NCBI GenBank assembly: GCA_026390435.1
Contig: JAPLFY010000017.1
Coordinates: 1 to 47,509, forward strand
Direction of reading: 5' to 3'
Length of the DNA stretch: 47,509 nt
From: Pseudomonadota bacterium
GTDB lineage: Bacteria > Bdellovibrionota_B > Oligoflexia > Oligoflexales > CAIYRB01
The notes under the pieces are model-generated. The model saw nothing but the letters and a program-made list of their open reading frames with translations, was not told the DNA's origin and ran no database searches. The stretch's first letter is position 1; each line of letters begins with the position of its first letter. Below, one piece after another: positions 28,659 to 36,662 of the stretch. The translations under genes and the position numbers were made by a program.

Positions 28659-28690
28659 GCATATCCTGGGGCAAAGGATATGCTTTGGAT
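28659..28690 (+). terminator. Hairpin terminator candidate of the prlC operon
   Basis: GCATATCC and GGATATGC form an 8-bp stem with a 9-nt loop, followed by TTTGGATGCTTTT. It lies between the convergent 28264 gene and the GH1 gene. The T-rich side is on the plus strand. Confidence 0.5.
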
Positions 28691-28705
28691 GCTTTTACAT
28701 AGTGG

Positions 28706-30289
28706 CTACCACGCCTCAAAGGGCCCCGTTTCTGCATTGCTCATAGGGCGATCTTTGTTAAAGCGCCAGTCGCGGCCCACAATCAGTCGATCATAAGGCT
28801 CTTGTTCCGACGTAATGCCATCAGCATTGCGACAGAACGGGCGCGGTTTACCGACATGCTCGGTGACCAACTGCCAGGCCTCACTCATTTGCTTGGCGCT
28901 AACGCCGCCCTGCTCGACAATCGCTTTAAAAAGTCCATAAGACGGTCGCTTGGTACGCATCAGATTTTGTGTTCGGTCCACGGCCACCAAACCAAATTTG
29001 GGGCAGTAGCCGTCAGCCCACTCCCAGTTGTCGGAAATGGTCCAAAAAACATAACCTTTGATCGGAATACCCTCATCCAACAAGGCTCTCACCACCCGAA
29101 GGTGCTCGATCAGGTAAGCTGGACGGAGTATGTCGCTACCGTCCGAAATCCCATTCTCCGTCACAATTAACGGCAATTGAGTCTTGGCTTTACGATTGAC
29201 GAATTTCACATTGTAGCGTTCATGGACTTGCTTGAATGTTTGATACATACCTTGGGGATCAACGATCCGCCCGGATTCGCTGTATTCATAGGCCGGGTCA
29301 ACGACAGTCCCCTTGCCCTTCACTAGCTCTGCGCCATAATAATTCAGCCCTATGAAATCGAGCTGATTGATGACGGCGTCGAGAAAATTATAATTCACCG
29401 CCTGCCTAGCAAAACTAACGCTCGGAATATCAAGCCGACTCGCAGCTAACTGATGCCCGACATTTTGCGCGATGCCAACTACCGGACTGCGCCGTCCAGT
29501 ACCCGCTTGTGCGTGAATATAATCGTAGAGAGCGCGATGACTGGCGGTCATATTATCTACGACCTTAAAATAGGCCCCCTTGAGTGCACCGGGAAGTGGC
29601 AAAATAGCCATCGTACTAGGTTTACCGCCCGGCCAAATCCCCGCCACATTCGACAGCAGTGCAAAGACGGCAGGCTCGTTGAAAATCACCCAGTAATCGA
29701 CGTCGTCAGCAAAACTATCCGCCATCGATTTGCCAAAACTTATGAACGCATCTCGCACCTCGGGTTTTGTCCACCCGCCCATGTCCAGGGCCCACTTCGG
29801 CAGGCTGTGATGAAACAAAGTCATCATAACGCGCATCTTTTTGGCCCGCACTTTATCGACGATCTCATGATAGTGCTTCAGTGCCGCCGCATCGATAGGC
29901 GCACCAGCTTGAGGCACCAACCTACCCCAATCGACACCCAGCCTAAAGACGGTGACACCAGTCTCGGCTGCAAGATTAATTTCCTCATCAGGGTTGGACC
30001 AAAAATCGAGTCGACGCTCGGGCTCGCGCTGATTGGCCCAAGCGGCAACCCGCCCGCTGCGAGCAAAGTCTAACCAGGTATCGTTTAATTGATCTTCAAC
30101 GTGTGCCGGAGCAGTAGCCAAACCAAAGAAGAACTGTGATTGATCACCAAAGCTAAAACCTCCAGCATCTGCTGCGGCCAAATTACTTCCAGATACTCCT
30201 GATTTGCTGGTGCCATGGCGACAGCCCACGGCTAAACTCAGGGTCCCCGCAAGCAAGGTAAATAATGAGATTTTAAACGCTTTGTTCAC
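28706..30289 (-). CDS. Glycoside hydrolase family 1 lipoprotein (beta-glucosidase-like)
   Basis: A GTG start at 30289 gives MNKAFKISLFTLLAGTLSLAVGC, a clean lipoprotein signal with GGGGGA upstream. ATG 30301, four codons earlier, is also possible. The body is a GH1 TIM barrel: TLFHHSLPKWALDMGGWT, the acid/base motif YWVIFNEPAVF, YYGAELVKG, and the nucleophile motif LPLIVTENGISDGSD. Near the end is GYVFWTISDNWEWADGYCPKFGLVAVDR. Both catalytic glutamates (NEP and ENG) are present, so it is probably an active beta-glycosidase. A membrane-anchored GH1 is less common than a cytoplasmic one and suggests sugar release at the cell surface or in the periplasm. It is convergent with the prlC operon and divergent from srkA. 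Confidence 0.92.
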   Translation of the reverse strand: MNKAFKISLFTLLAGTLSLAVGCRHGTSKSGVSGSNLAAADAGGFSFGDQSQFFFGLATAPAHVEDQLNDTWLDFARSGRVAAWANQREPERRLDFWSNPDEEINLAAETGVTVFRLGVDWGRLVPQAGAPIDAAALKHYHEIVDKVRAKKMRVMMTLFHHSLPKWALDMGGWTKPEVRDAFISFGKSMADSFADDVDYWVIFNEPAVFALLSNVAGIWPGGKPSTMAILPLPGALKGAYFKVVDNMTASHRALYDYIHAQAGTGRRSPVVGIAQNVGHQLAASRLDIPSVSFARQAVNYNFLDAVINQLDFIGLNYYGAELVKGKGTVVDPAYEYSESGRIVDPQGMYQTFKQVHERYNVKFVNRKAKTQLPLIVTENGISDGSDILRPAYLIEHLRVVRALLDEGIPIKGYVFWTISDNWEWADGYCPKFGLVAVDRTQNLMRTKRPSYGLFKAIVEQGGVSAKQMSEAWQLVTEHVGKPRPFCRNADGITSEQEPYDRLIVGRDWRFNKDRPMSNAETGPFEAW

Positions 30290-30352
30290 GGTTTCCCCCA
30301 TCGCTTAACCATGATACTCGGTTCATTCTACCAGAATTAAAGGAAGCTGCTC

Positions 30353-31423
30353 ATGACCAACTCGTCTAGTGACCCCTCCCAAGGCATCGCCCAGGGCTCA
30401 CCGAATGGTCCTTCAGTCTGGGGGGATGCTCACACCCGCTACTTCTACGAGCTGACTCCAGACCGCATTCTAGACGCCGTAGAGGGCTCGACGGGATGTC
30501 GTTGCACAGGACGCGCTCTAGCATTGAACAGCATGGAAAACCGCGTCTATGAGTTGGAAATAGAGCTCGACACGCCACCGAGCACCCCATCCGAGCGCTT
30601 TCTGATTGCTAAGTTTTATCGTCCCGGCCGCTGGAGTGAGGCGCAGATTCGTGAGGAACATGCTTTTCTTCTAGAACTCGCCGAATTAGAGATACCAGTC
30701 GTCGCCCCGAATCGCTTTGTCGACGGTGATACCCTCCACAAAATGAAAGATGCGGATCTCTGGTACGCTGTCTTTCCTAAAATTGGTGGACGCTCACCGG
30801 ACGAGCTTGGTGATGATCAACTGGCTCAGGTTGGTCGCTTGCTTGCCCGCATCCACAACGTAGGAGCCAGTAAACGCGCTGAACACCGGATGGCACTGAC
30901 GCCGGAGACTTATGGCCTGGCGAATTTAAAGCACCTTTTAGACGCGAAGATCCTTCCCCCCAATATAGCCAGCACGTACGCAACTACAGTTGAGCAAATT
31001 TGCAGCGTGAGTGCGCCCTGGTTTGCCGCCGCTACGCATCACCGGATCCATGGGGACTGCCATATGGGCAATTTACTCATGGCGCGGGAACAACTCTTCT
31101 TTGTTGATTTTGATGACATGGTCACCGGGCCAGCCGTGCAAGATCTATGGCTCTTGATTCCAGGCCGCGATCACTACGCACAAAGACAGCTAAGCATTAT
31201 GATTGAGGCATACAGCTCCATGCGCACGTTCGATCACCAAAGCCTACGGCTGATCGAGCCACTGAGAGCCCTGCGTTTCGTGCACTTTAGTGCTTGGATC
31301 GGTAGGCGTTGGCAAGACCCAGCCTTTCCACGCGCGTTTCCGCAGTTTGGCAGCCAAAGCTACTGGGAGGAGCAACTGCGCGACTTGCAAGAACAGCTCT
31401 CGCTCATTCAAGAGCTAGCTTAA
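30353..31423 (+). CDS. srkA: Stress response Ser/Thr kinase SrkA (YihE)
   Basis: The 356 residues belong to the APH/choline-kinase-like SrkA family, a cytoplasmic kinase that counters stress- and MazF-linked death in E. coli. Motifs: ENRVYELEIELD (N-lobe), RFLIAKFYRPGRWSEAQIREEHAFL (phosphate-transfer Lys and Glu helix), and the Brenner-type catalytic loop IHGDCHMGNLLM (about 228-239). The metal-binding VDFDDMVTGPAVQDLWLL follows (about 248-265). ATG 30353 has AAGGAAG 8 nt upstream. It is divergent from the GH1 gene, and convergent with serA across a small hairpin. DsbA, its usual E. coli neighbour, is absent here. Confidence 0.95.
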   Translation: MTNSSSDPSQGIAQGSPNGPSVWGDAHTRYFYELTPDRILDAVEGSTGCRCTGRALALNSMENRVYELEIELDTPPSTPSERFLIAKFYRPGRWSEAQIREEHAFLLELAELEIPVVAPNRFVDGDTLHKMKDADLWYAVFPKIGGRSPDELGDDQLAQVGRLLARIHNVGASKRAEHRMALTPETYGLANLKHLLDAKILPPNIASTYATTVEQICSVSAPWFAAATHHRIHGDCHMGNLLMAREQLFFVDFDDMVTGPAVQDLWLLIPGRDHYAQRQLSIMIEAYSSMRTFDHQSLRLIEPLRALRFVHFSAWIGRRWQDPAFPRAFPQFGSQSYWEEQLRDLQEQLSLIQELA

Positions 31424-31436
31424 ATATAGCTACTGC

Positions 31437-31453
31437 GGCCTCTACCAGAGGCC
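31437..31453. terminator. Hairpin between convergent srkA and serA
   Basis: GGCCTCT and AGAGGCC form a perfect 7-bp stem with a 3-nt loop in the 38-nt gap between the two stop codons. No U-run is seen; a weak bidirectional terminator is plausible. Confidence 0.4.
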
Positions 31454-31461
31454 AACCTCAC

Positions 31462-33054
31462 TTATAACGACACTCCGTGCACGGCCAAGACGTTGTTGAT
31501 CTTAGACATGGCGTCAACTGCCTCGGCTGAAAGCGGAGAGTCGATACGCACTAATGCCATAGCCCGTCCGCCTTTGCGATTACGACTCAACTCGAAGCTG
31601 TCGATGTTGACGCCGCGAGTTGCGAGGAAATGACCTACATCACCCACAACGCCAGGACGGTCGTTATTTTCGACGATGATAATCTCGCCGGTAGGTTCTA
31701 GTTCAAAGTAGAAATCGTTGATGAGCGAAATACGCGAATAGCGGTTATCAAAGACAACGCCACCAACCGTCAGCTCGGCGCCATCCGCGCCGCGCACGTG
31801 GACTTTTAAAGCAGACTTGTAGCTTTGAAAGTCAGGATCTGTCGATTCGCTGATAGTCAGACCCATTTTCTCAATGTGAGTCTCGACGTTCACGAACGAC
31901 ACATAACCATCAACCACCTTGCTGGCGTAACCCTTCATCAAACTTAAACGTACGATCGAATGGTCTAGCGCCGCCAGATCACCGCGGTAGCTGAGGTCAA
32001 TAGATTTCGGATTAAAGCTTAGGATCTGCCCTATTAGGGAGCCTAATTTTTCTGCCAACACGGCGTAGGCGTTGAGCAGTGGATTATCAATAACACCGAC
32101 TGCTGGCAAGTTTACGGGGTAATCAACTACCCCACCAGCCACGGCCTTTTCCACCTGCTTTAGGATCGTCTCGCCAATTGCGATCTGTGCCTCTAAAGTG
32201 GAAGCACCAATATGCGGCGTACACCACACGTTATTGTGATTGAGTAAAGCCGGTAGCGGCTTCGGCTCGCTATCCCAAGTATCTATCGCGGCACCGGCAA
32301 TCTGGCCATTTTCTAGGCGAGTCACTAAGTCTTTCTCGGCGATGATGCCTCCACGCGCTGCGTTGACGACGTAGCTTCCCTTAGGCATCAGGTCCAGATG
32401 CTGCCCCGTAATCATCCCCTTTGTCTCTTTGTTCAGGGGAACATGTACGGTTAAGACGTCTGTTTGCTTCAACATCTCATTCAGATCATAAAACGGCTTA
32501 GCTTGGTGCCGCTCAAACACCTGCGGGGCAATATAGGGGTCGTACGCATACACCTCCATATCAAATCCACGAGCGAATTTCGCCACCCGGTGGCCCACGT
32601 TTCCGAGGCCGACGATACCAATGCGTTTACCGCGTAATTCGCGCCCGGAAAAGCGATGTCGATCCCATCCGCCTGACTTCATCGTTTGCTGCGCCTGTGG
32701 CACATTGCGGAACATCCCGAGCATTAGTGCCATCGTCAATTCGGCCGCAGAATTGGTATTCTTGCCGGGGCAATTGATGACAAGGATGCCCTTTTGGGTC
32801 GCTAAATCTATATCGATATTGCCGACACCGACAGCCGCCCGGGCGATCACATTAAGCTCTGGGGCATGCTCGATTACCTGCTTATCAACATCCGTCTCGC
32901 TCCGGGTGACCAATACTTGCGCCTTCGGCAACAAGCGCAGGAGTTCCGCGCGTTCACAATCGGGCGCATAAACCACATGGAATGCTTTGTTGGCTTTAAA
33001 GCCTTCGATTGCCGATTCGTGCAGGTGACCTGTGATCAAAACTTGGGTCGACAT
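31462..33054 (-). CDS. serA: D-3-phosphoglycerate dehydrogenase, long form with ACT domain
   Basis: The start at ATG 33054 (530 residues, GGAA upstream) fits the family. SerA oxidises 3-phosphoglycerate in the first step of serine synthesis. Substrate and NAD domains show VLVTRSETDVD, RAAVGVGNIDIDLA and the Rossmann motif GIVGLGNVGHRVAKFA (about 146-161). The catalytic set is NAARGGII, IDTWDSEP and PHIGASTLEAQIAIG. After about residue 320 comes the regulatory substrate-binding region, and the last about 75 residues are an ACT domain (IIIVENNDRPGVVGDVGHFLATRGVNIDSFELSR). This is the long type I form, usually serine-regulated. Confidence 0.96.
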   Translation of the reverse strand: MSTQVLITGHLHESAIEGFKANKAFHVVYAPDCERAELLRLLPKAQVLVTRSETDVDKQVIEHAPELNVIARAAVGVGNIDIDLATQKGILVINCPGKNTNSAAELTMALMLGMFRNVPQAQQTMKSGGWDRHRFSGRELRGKRIGIVGLGNVGHRVAKFARGFDMEVYAYDPYIAPQVFERHQAKPFYDLNEMLKQTDVLTVHVPLNKETKGMITGQHLDLMPKGSYVVNAARGGIIAEKDLVTRLENGQIAGAAIDTWDSEPKPLPALLNHNNVWCTPHIGASTLEAQIAIGETILKQVEKAVAGGVVDYPVNLPAVGVIDNPLLNAYAVLAEKLGSLIGQILSFNPKSIDLSYRGDLAALDHSIVRLSLMKGYASKVVDGYVSFVNVETHIEKMGLTISESTDPDFQSYKSALKVHVRGADGAELTVGGVVFDNRYSRISLINDFYFELEPTGEIIIVENNDRPGVVGDVGHFLATRGVNIDSFELSRNRKGGRAMALVRIDSPLSAEAVDAMSKINNVLAVHGVSL

Positions 33055-33152
33055 GAGTATTTCCGCAGCAAGCAAGGGTAAAAAAGGGAAACCGCCGGTG
33101 CCTACACCCGACGGCAGTCATGCGAATAATGTCAATTCTGAGGGATAATTTG

Positions 33153-34685
33153 TCAACGACGGGATAGCGGAGCAGACGGCAAACTGAGCACCGCCAAACC
33201 AGACCGCTGATTAGCCAAACGCAGACGGTGGAAGATCTTACCGTCACGCTCCACTGTCACGATCCCTGGCACTCGCGGATTATTCCAGTATTCATAGGTA
33301 GCGTCATCTATTTTGCGCACCTCATACCCGCCGATATAGATCGTAGCACCATTCGGCAACTCACCGAGTACGGTGAGTCTGGCCTTGGTCCAGTCCGCAT
33401 GTGGGGGCGCACGCTCGATACCAGGACTAGTGACTAAGCACTTTACCGCACCGCCGCAGAGCGTCCCGTCGGTCACATTTAAACGCACCGAGCCACCAGC
33501 TTCACCAGTGACAGAGAAGGCACGACCGCTCTGATCAAACAGCGTCTGTCCGGGGACGACTGTCCACAATTTAGTCGGGGATTGTCCGACGACCCACGAA
33601 TCTCCCTTCTTCTCGACTGCGTAAGGCTTCGCAATATGCACGGTACTCTCCCAGAGTAGAGCACGTGCAGTGGCCATGGGAGCATCCTCGTAATTACGAA
33701 GGAATGAATATATGCGCGCAGGACCATTCGCGCCGGCAAGTTGCCCTTCAATTTTGAGCAAATGACCGGTGGTGCCAGCGACAGTCAAGTCTGTCAGGCG
33801 AATTTGCCAGGGGCTCGCAGCGTTCAAACTGATACCTAGCTCGCGAATGCGTTGTTTTGCTGCTTCCGCAACCTGGCGAGTGGTGGCCGTGGCATGGCCG
33901 GTAGTTGTCACCCAAACGCTGTTAAAGCCAGTATAAGTCCTGATAGGTGCACTCCCTGGGCCCGCAGCTTGGTCGCTTACCGGTGCAGTTGCGGGCGCAG
34001 ATGTGATAGGGGCGCTGGCTGCAGCTGTTACCGCTACATTAGTAGCAGCATTCGACACCACAGTAGGTGCAGACGCAGCCTCCGTGACGTATGAAGAGTC
34101 GATAGCTGTATCTCCAGCTTTCACTGCTGACTCAGTCGGCGCAGGCTGCGGCGCAACATCCCGAGTAACCGTGCGAGTGTCCACCATAGTTTGGACTTTA
34201 GCATCGCGCATAAGCACACGCGACTTCATCTCCAACTCCCCGTTTGCTGGCAGTTGCCCAGGGATTGCCAAATTCTTTGAGGCCTTTAAGGTTCCGCTAT
34301 CAGTTTTTTTCGTCAGTTGAAAGACCATGGTCCCACCTAGGTGAGCCCGCATGAAGCGACGCCATTCGCCAAAACTGTCGGTGATGCCAAGTTCTTCGTT
34401 ACCACTGCGCACGGAGGCGCCTGTGACCGGCCGGCCATCAGCACCAATTGCTTTTAACTCGAAATAAGCAAATGGATCATCTGTGCGTTCAATCGTGCGC
34501 TGACGCATCTGCCAGAAGACCACCGCCGAAACGGCTGTAGCAAAGACTAGCCCCACCATCATGGCGCGCGCCGTTTCCAGGCGCGCTGTGCGCGGCTGCG
34601 GCTGCGGTGCGTCAACAGTAAACAAATCATAAGGGTCGCGAATCAGAACTTCATTAAGACCGTCTTTGATGCGCAATACACCCAT
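33153..34685 (-). CDS. Bitopic inner-membrane protein with large periplasmic part, unknown
   Basis: The 510 residues start with about 40 cytoplasmic residues (MGVLRIKDGLNEVLIRDPYDLF). One TM helix follows (about 41-59, MMVGLVFATAVSAVVFW) and then about 450 periplasmic residues. Parts visible: a carboxypeptidase-regulatory-like beta domain at about 75-145 (LKAIGADGRPVTGASVRSG), and an Ala/Thr/Ser/Pro-rich low-complexity linker at about 180-255. A second folded region at about 260-390 and a PEGA-like beta segment at about 440-490 (LPNGATIYIGGYEVRKIDD) complete it. ATG 34685 has GAGGAA 7 nt upstream. It is divergent from the four-gene envelope cluster beginning at 34929. The layout suggests an inner-membrane anchor reaching across the periplasm. 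I recognise no named family. Confidence 0.8.
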   Translation of the reverse strand: MGVLRIKDGLNEVLIRDPYDLFTVDAPQPQPRTARLETARAMMVGLVFATAVSAVVFWQMRQRTIERTDDPFAYFELKAIGADGRPVTGASVRSGNEELGITDSFGEWRRFMRAHLGGTMVFQLTKKTDSGTLKASKNLAIPGQLPANGELEMKSRVLMRDAKVQTMVDTRTVTRDVAPQPAPTESAVKAGDTAIDSSYVTEAASAPTVVSNAATNVAVTAAASAPITSAPATAPVSDQAAGPGSAPIRTYTGFNSVWVTTTGHATATTRQVAEAAKQRIRELGISLNAASPWQIRLTDLTVAGTTGHLLKIEGQLAGANGPARIYSFLRNYEDAPMATARALLWESTVHIAKPYAVEKKGDSWVVGQSPTKLWTVVPGQTLFDQSGRAFSVTGEAGGSVRLNVTDGTLCGGAVKCLVTSPGIERAPPHADWTKARLTVLGELPNGATIYIGGYEVRKIDDATYEYWNNPRVPGIVTVERDGKIFHRLRLANQRSGLAVLSLPSAPLSRR

Positions 34686-34837
34686 GGCAGTTTCCTCAAG
34701 AGAAGAGACTTAACTATGAAGATGAAAGAAAGGTAGAGATATTGGCGGGGACGCACTGAGTTGTCTATTTCCCAGTCTAGCGAAGACCTCGGCAAGAAAA
34801 AATGGGCATGTTTTTCCCAGCATGGATGATCGTTCAA

Positions 34838-34861
34838 AGGCTTGCCCAGAGGCTTGCCCAG
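34838..34861. repeat. Two 12-bp tandem repeats in the divergent intergenic region
   Basis: AGGCTTGCCCAG occurs exactly twice in tandem. The region 34686-34928 between the divergent genes also holds AT-rich sequence but no promoter that I can defend. Confidence 0.7.
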
Positions 34862-34928
34862 AGGTATTGGCCACAGATAGGCAAATTTTTTACAGGCTCA
34901 ATATCAGTTAACGCGCTAAATTAGTCGG

Positions 34929-35825
34929 ATGATTCAATTTCCGATACAAAACCGCGATAGAACACGCCTCCTAGGCGCAGCCATCTTGCTAGCGTACCTG
35001 GTAATGCCACAGCCGCTATTCGCTGCACCCGCGATACAAATCAGTGGACTCATCGAGGGCCTTTCTCCTCCAACTCCGGCCACCCCTCCCGTTATTGATG
35101 AGGACAAACAAAGCGACCAAGATCTACGGCGCATGCGTTCACGCAGAAAGCGTAAAAAGGCTGAAGAGACACCCGCCCCACCCAGCTACACTGAGAGTTT
35201 GGCAAAGGCCTTGGACCGAGAGGCGGAGGTTCCGCATCCGAAAAAATTCTTCCTCGAATTAGCCCTGCTTTTCACCAGCGCCTCGACGACTGCCTCCCGC
35301 CAGGGATATACCAGCGAACCTACAGTCCATTTTAATGCCGCTTGGCAAATGACCAATGAAAAATCACAGGCAAAAGACACCGCTAAACTGTGGCTCGGCG
35401 TTCGTGCAGCACCTTTTTTCGGTAATGGTTTTTATCACTCACACCCCGGCGGCTACGGTTTAACCTATTTCGGACCGATGATAGGGGTGGGTAAAATTGA
35501 CCCACTTCCATCCGAGTCAGCAAGCTCGAAACCAGGCGAAGTCGCTGGCAACCGAGCCGAGAAGACGAGAGCCTCATCCGAGGGTTGGTTATTAAGTGGA
35601 GGAATTGCCGCCGTAAGTAGACAGGGGCGTAGTGTTTGGCCGCAGGATCCTAGCAGTGATTTTCTTACTAAAGGAGTAGGTCTCGATGTTCCGGGTGTCT
35701 GGCTGGAAATTAGGAACATGCATGTCGTGCTTGGCGCGGTCGGCATCAATTTGCTGGCAGGCGTACAAACGGGCAAAGACAAAGCATTTTTCTACACTGG
35801 TATTGGCATCGCGGGCTGGGATTAG
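34929..35825 (+). CDS. Exported envelope protein, probable outer-membrane or periplasmic
   Basis: The 298-residue product has a signal peptide (LLGAAILLAYLVMPQPLFAAP). A Pro-rich then strongly basic stretch follows (RRMRSRRKRKKAEE, about residues 70-82). A C-terminal region of about 190 residues has alternating beta-strand character (KLWLGVRAAPFFGNGFY, GYGLTYFGPMIGVGKID, WLLSGGIAAVSRQG, VVLGAVGINLLAGVQTG, AFFYTGIGIAGWD), which looks like an 8-stranded outer-membrane barrel. ATG 34929 lacks a good Shine-Dalgarno. It is the first gene of a four-gene plus-strand cluster; the next overlaps its 3' end. The function is unknown. Confidence 0.75.
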   Translation: MIQFPIQNRDRTRLLGAAILLAYLVMPQPLFAAPAIQISGLIEGLSPPTPATPPVIDEDKQSDQDLRRMRSRRKRKKAEETPAPPSYTESLAKALDREAEVPHPKKFFLELALLFTSASTTASRQGYTSEPTVHFNAAWQMTNEKSQAKDTAKLWLGVRAAPFFGNGFYHSHPGGYGLTYFGPMIGVGKIDPLPSESASSKPGEVAGNRAEKTRASSEGWLLSGGIAAVSRQGRSVWPQDPSSDFLTKGVGLDVPGVWLEIRNMHVVLGAVGINLLAGVQTGKDKAFFYTGIGIAGWD

Positions 35826-36543
35826 CTCCAGGGCGTTTTCTCGATCTTTTACGATATTTGTATCGTTTCTCATGACTGCATCCCCCTTCAGTTCTTGTTC
35901 GACTACTAAGTCTACTGAACCGACCGAGGACAATCTAAACGCCAACGCAAATTTAGCCGAAGATGACACCGAAAATAACGCCGACAACGGCACCGATGCA
36001 AGTGACACCCAGGAAGCCCGTCAAGATGAGGGCACCTTTCCACACCCGAGCAAGGCGACGGCGTGGCACACCCGAGTGTTACTCTACTCGACCCCACAAC
36101 CAACTGCCGATGAGCTCTATCGCTGCATAGATAAGGTCAAAAAAATCGGCGGTGAAGCCGGCAACCCACAAGATATGCTGACTCTACCATCACAAATCAC
36201 TAGTTTAGCTGCGTCTCAAAACAAGATTTACCATTTCTGTTTTTATCAAATGATGCTTCGTCTAGATGAACGCTTAGACAAGGGCGGCGCACTCATGAGC
36301 GAACTTGCACCAGCCTTTCTCGATGGAATGAAAACACTATGGATATTCGCCCGCGGTCTTGATGCTTTAGACGGCAGAACTAGATACTACGATTATCTGT
36401 ATGTCCGCTATGTTCAGCTATCAAAACAGTATTTTGGCCGAGATGTTGACCGAATCGGTCAGCCCATGGGCAACTACAACGGTGAGGCCGCTGCGTCTGC
36501 CCCGGTGATGGCGAAACCTGCTGGTCCAGCTCCCATACCCTAA
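35803..36543 (+). CDS. Probable lipoprotein, second gene of the envelope cluster (start uncertain)
   Basis: The frame is open from 35686. A TTG start at 35803 gives MASRAGISSRAFSRSFTIFVSFLMTASPFSSC, a lipoprotein-type signal (246 residues in all), and overlaps the previous gene by 23 nt. ATG 35872 would leave too little n-region before the Cys. Neither has a convincing ribosome site, so coupling to the upstream gene is likely. After the Cys comes an acidic Asn/Asp-rich linker (NANANLAEDDTENNADNGTD). A helical domain of about 150 residues follows (ELYRCIDKVKKIGG, HFCFYQMMLRLDERLDKG, RYYDYLYVRYVQLSKQYFG). The C-terminus is Pro/Ala-rich. I recognise no family. Confidence 0.65.
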   Translation: MASRAGISSRAFSRSFTIFVSFLMTASPFSSCSTTKSTEPTEDNLNANANLAEDDTENNADNGTDASDTQEARQDEGTFPHPSKATAWHTRVLLYSTPQPTADELYRCIDKVKKIGGEAGNPQDMLTLPSQITSLAASQNKIYHFCFYQMMLRLDERLDKGGALMSELAPAFLDGMKTLWIFARGLDALDGRTRYYDYLYVRYVQLSKQYFGRDVDRIGQPMGNYNGEAAASAPVMAKPAGPAPIP

Positions 36544-36583
36544 AGTTAGCAATAGACTTACCGATACCTAGAGCACGGAACAT

Positions 36584-36627
36584 AGCTCGAAGAAAGCTCG
36601 AAGAAAGCTCGAAGAAAGCCCGAAGCA
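36584..36627. repeat. Four 11-bp tandem repeats upstream of the 36663 gene
   Basis: The unit AGCTCGAAGAA is exact at 36584-36594, 36595-36605 and 36606-36616, and diverged at 36617-36627. It fills the gap between the stop at 36543 and the ATG at 36663. Confidence 0.85.
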
Positions 36628-36662
36628 AGCTCTCCGAAGTAGTCTCTTTAATAGGTACGTTT

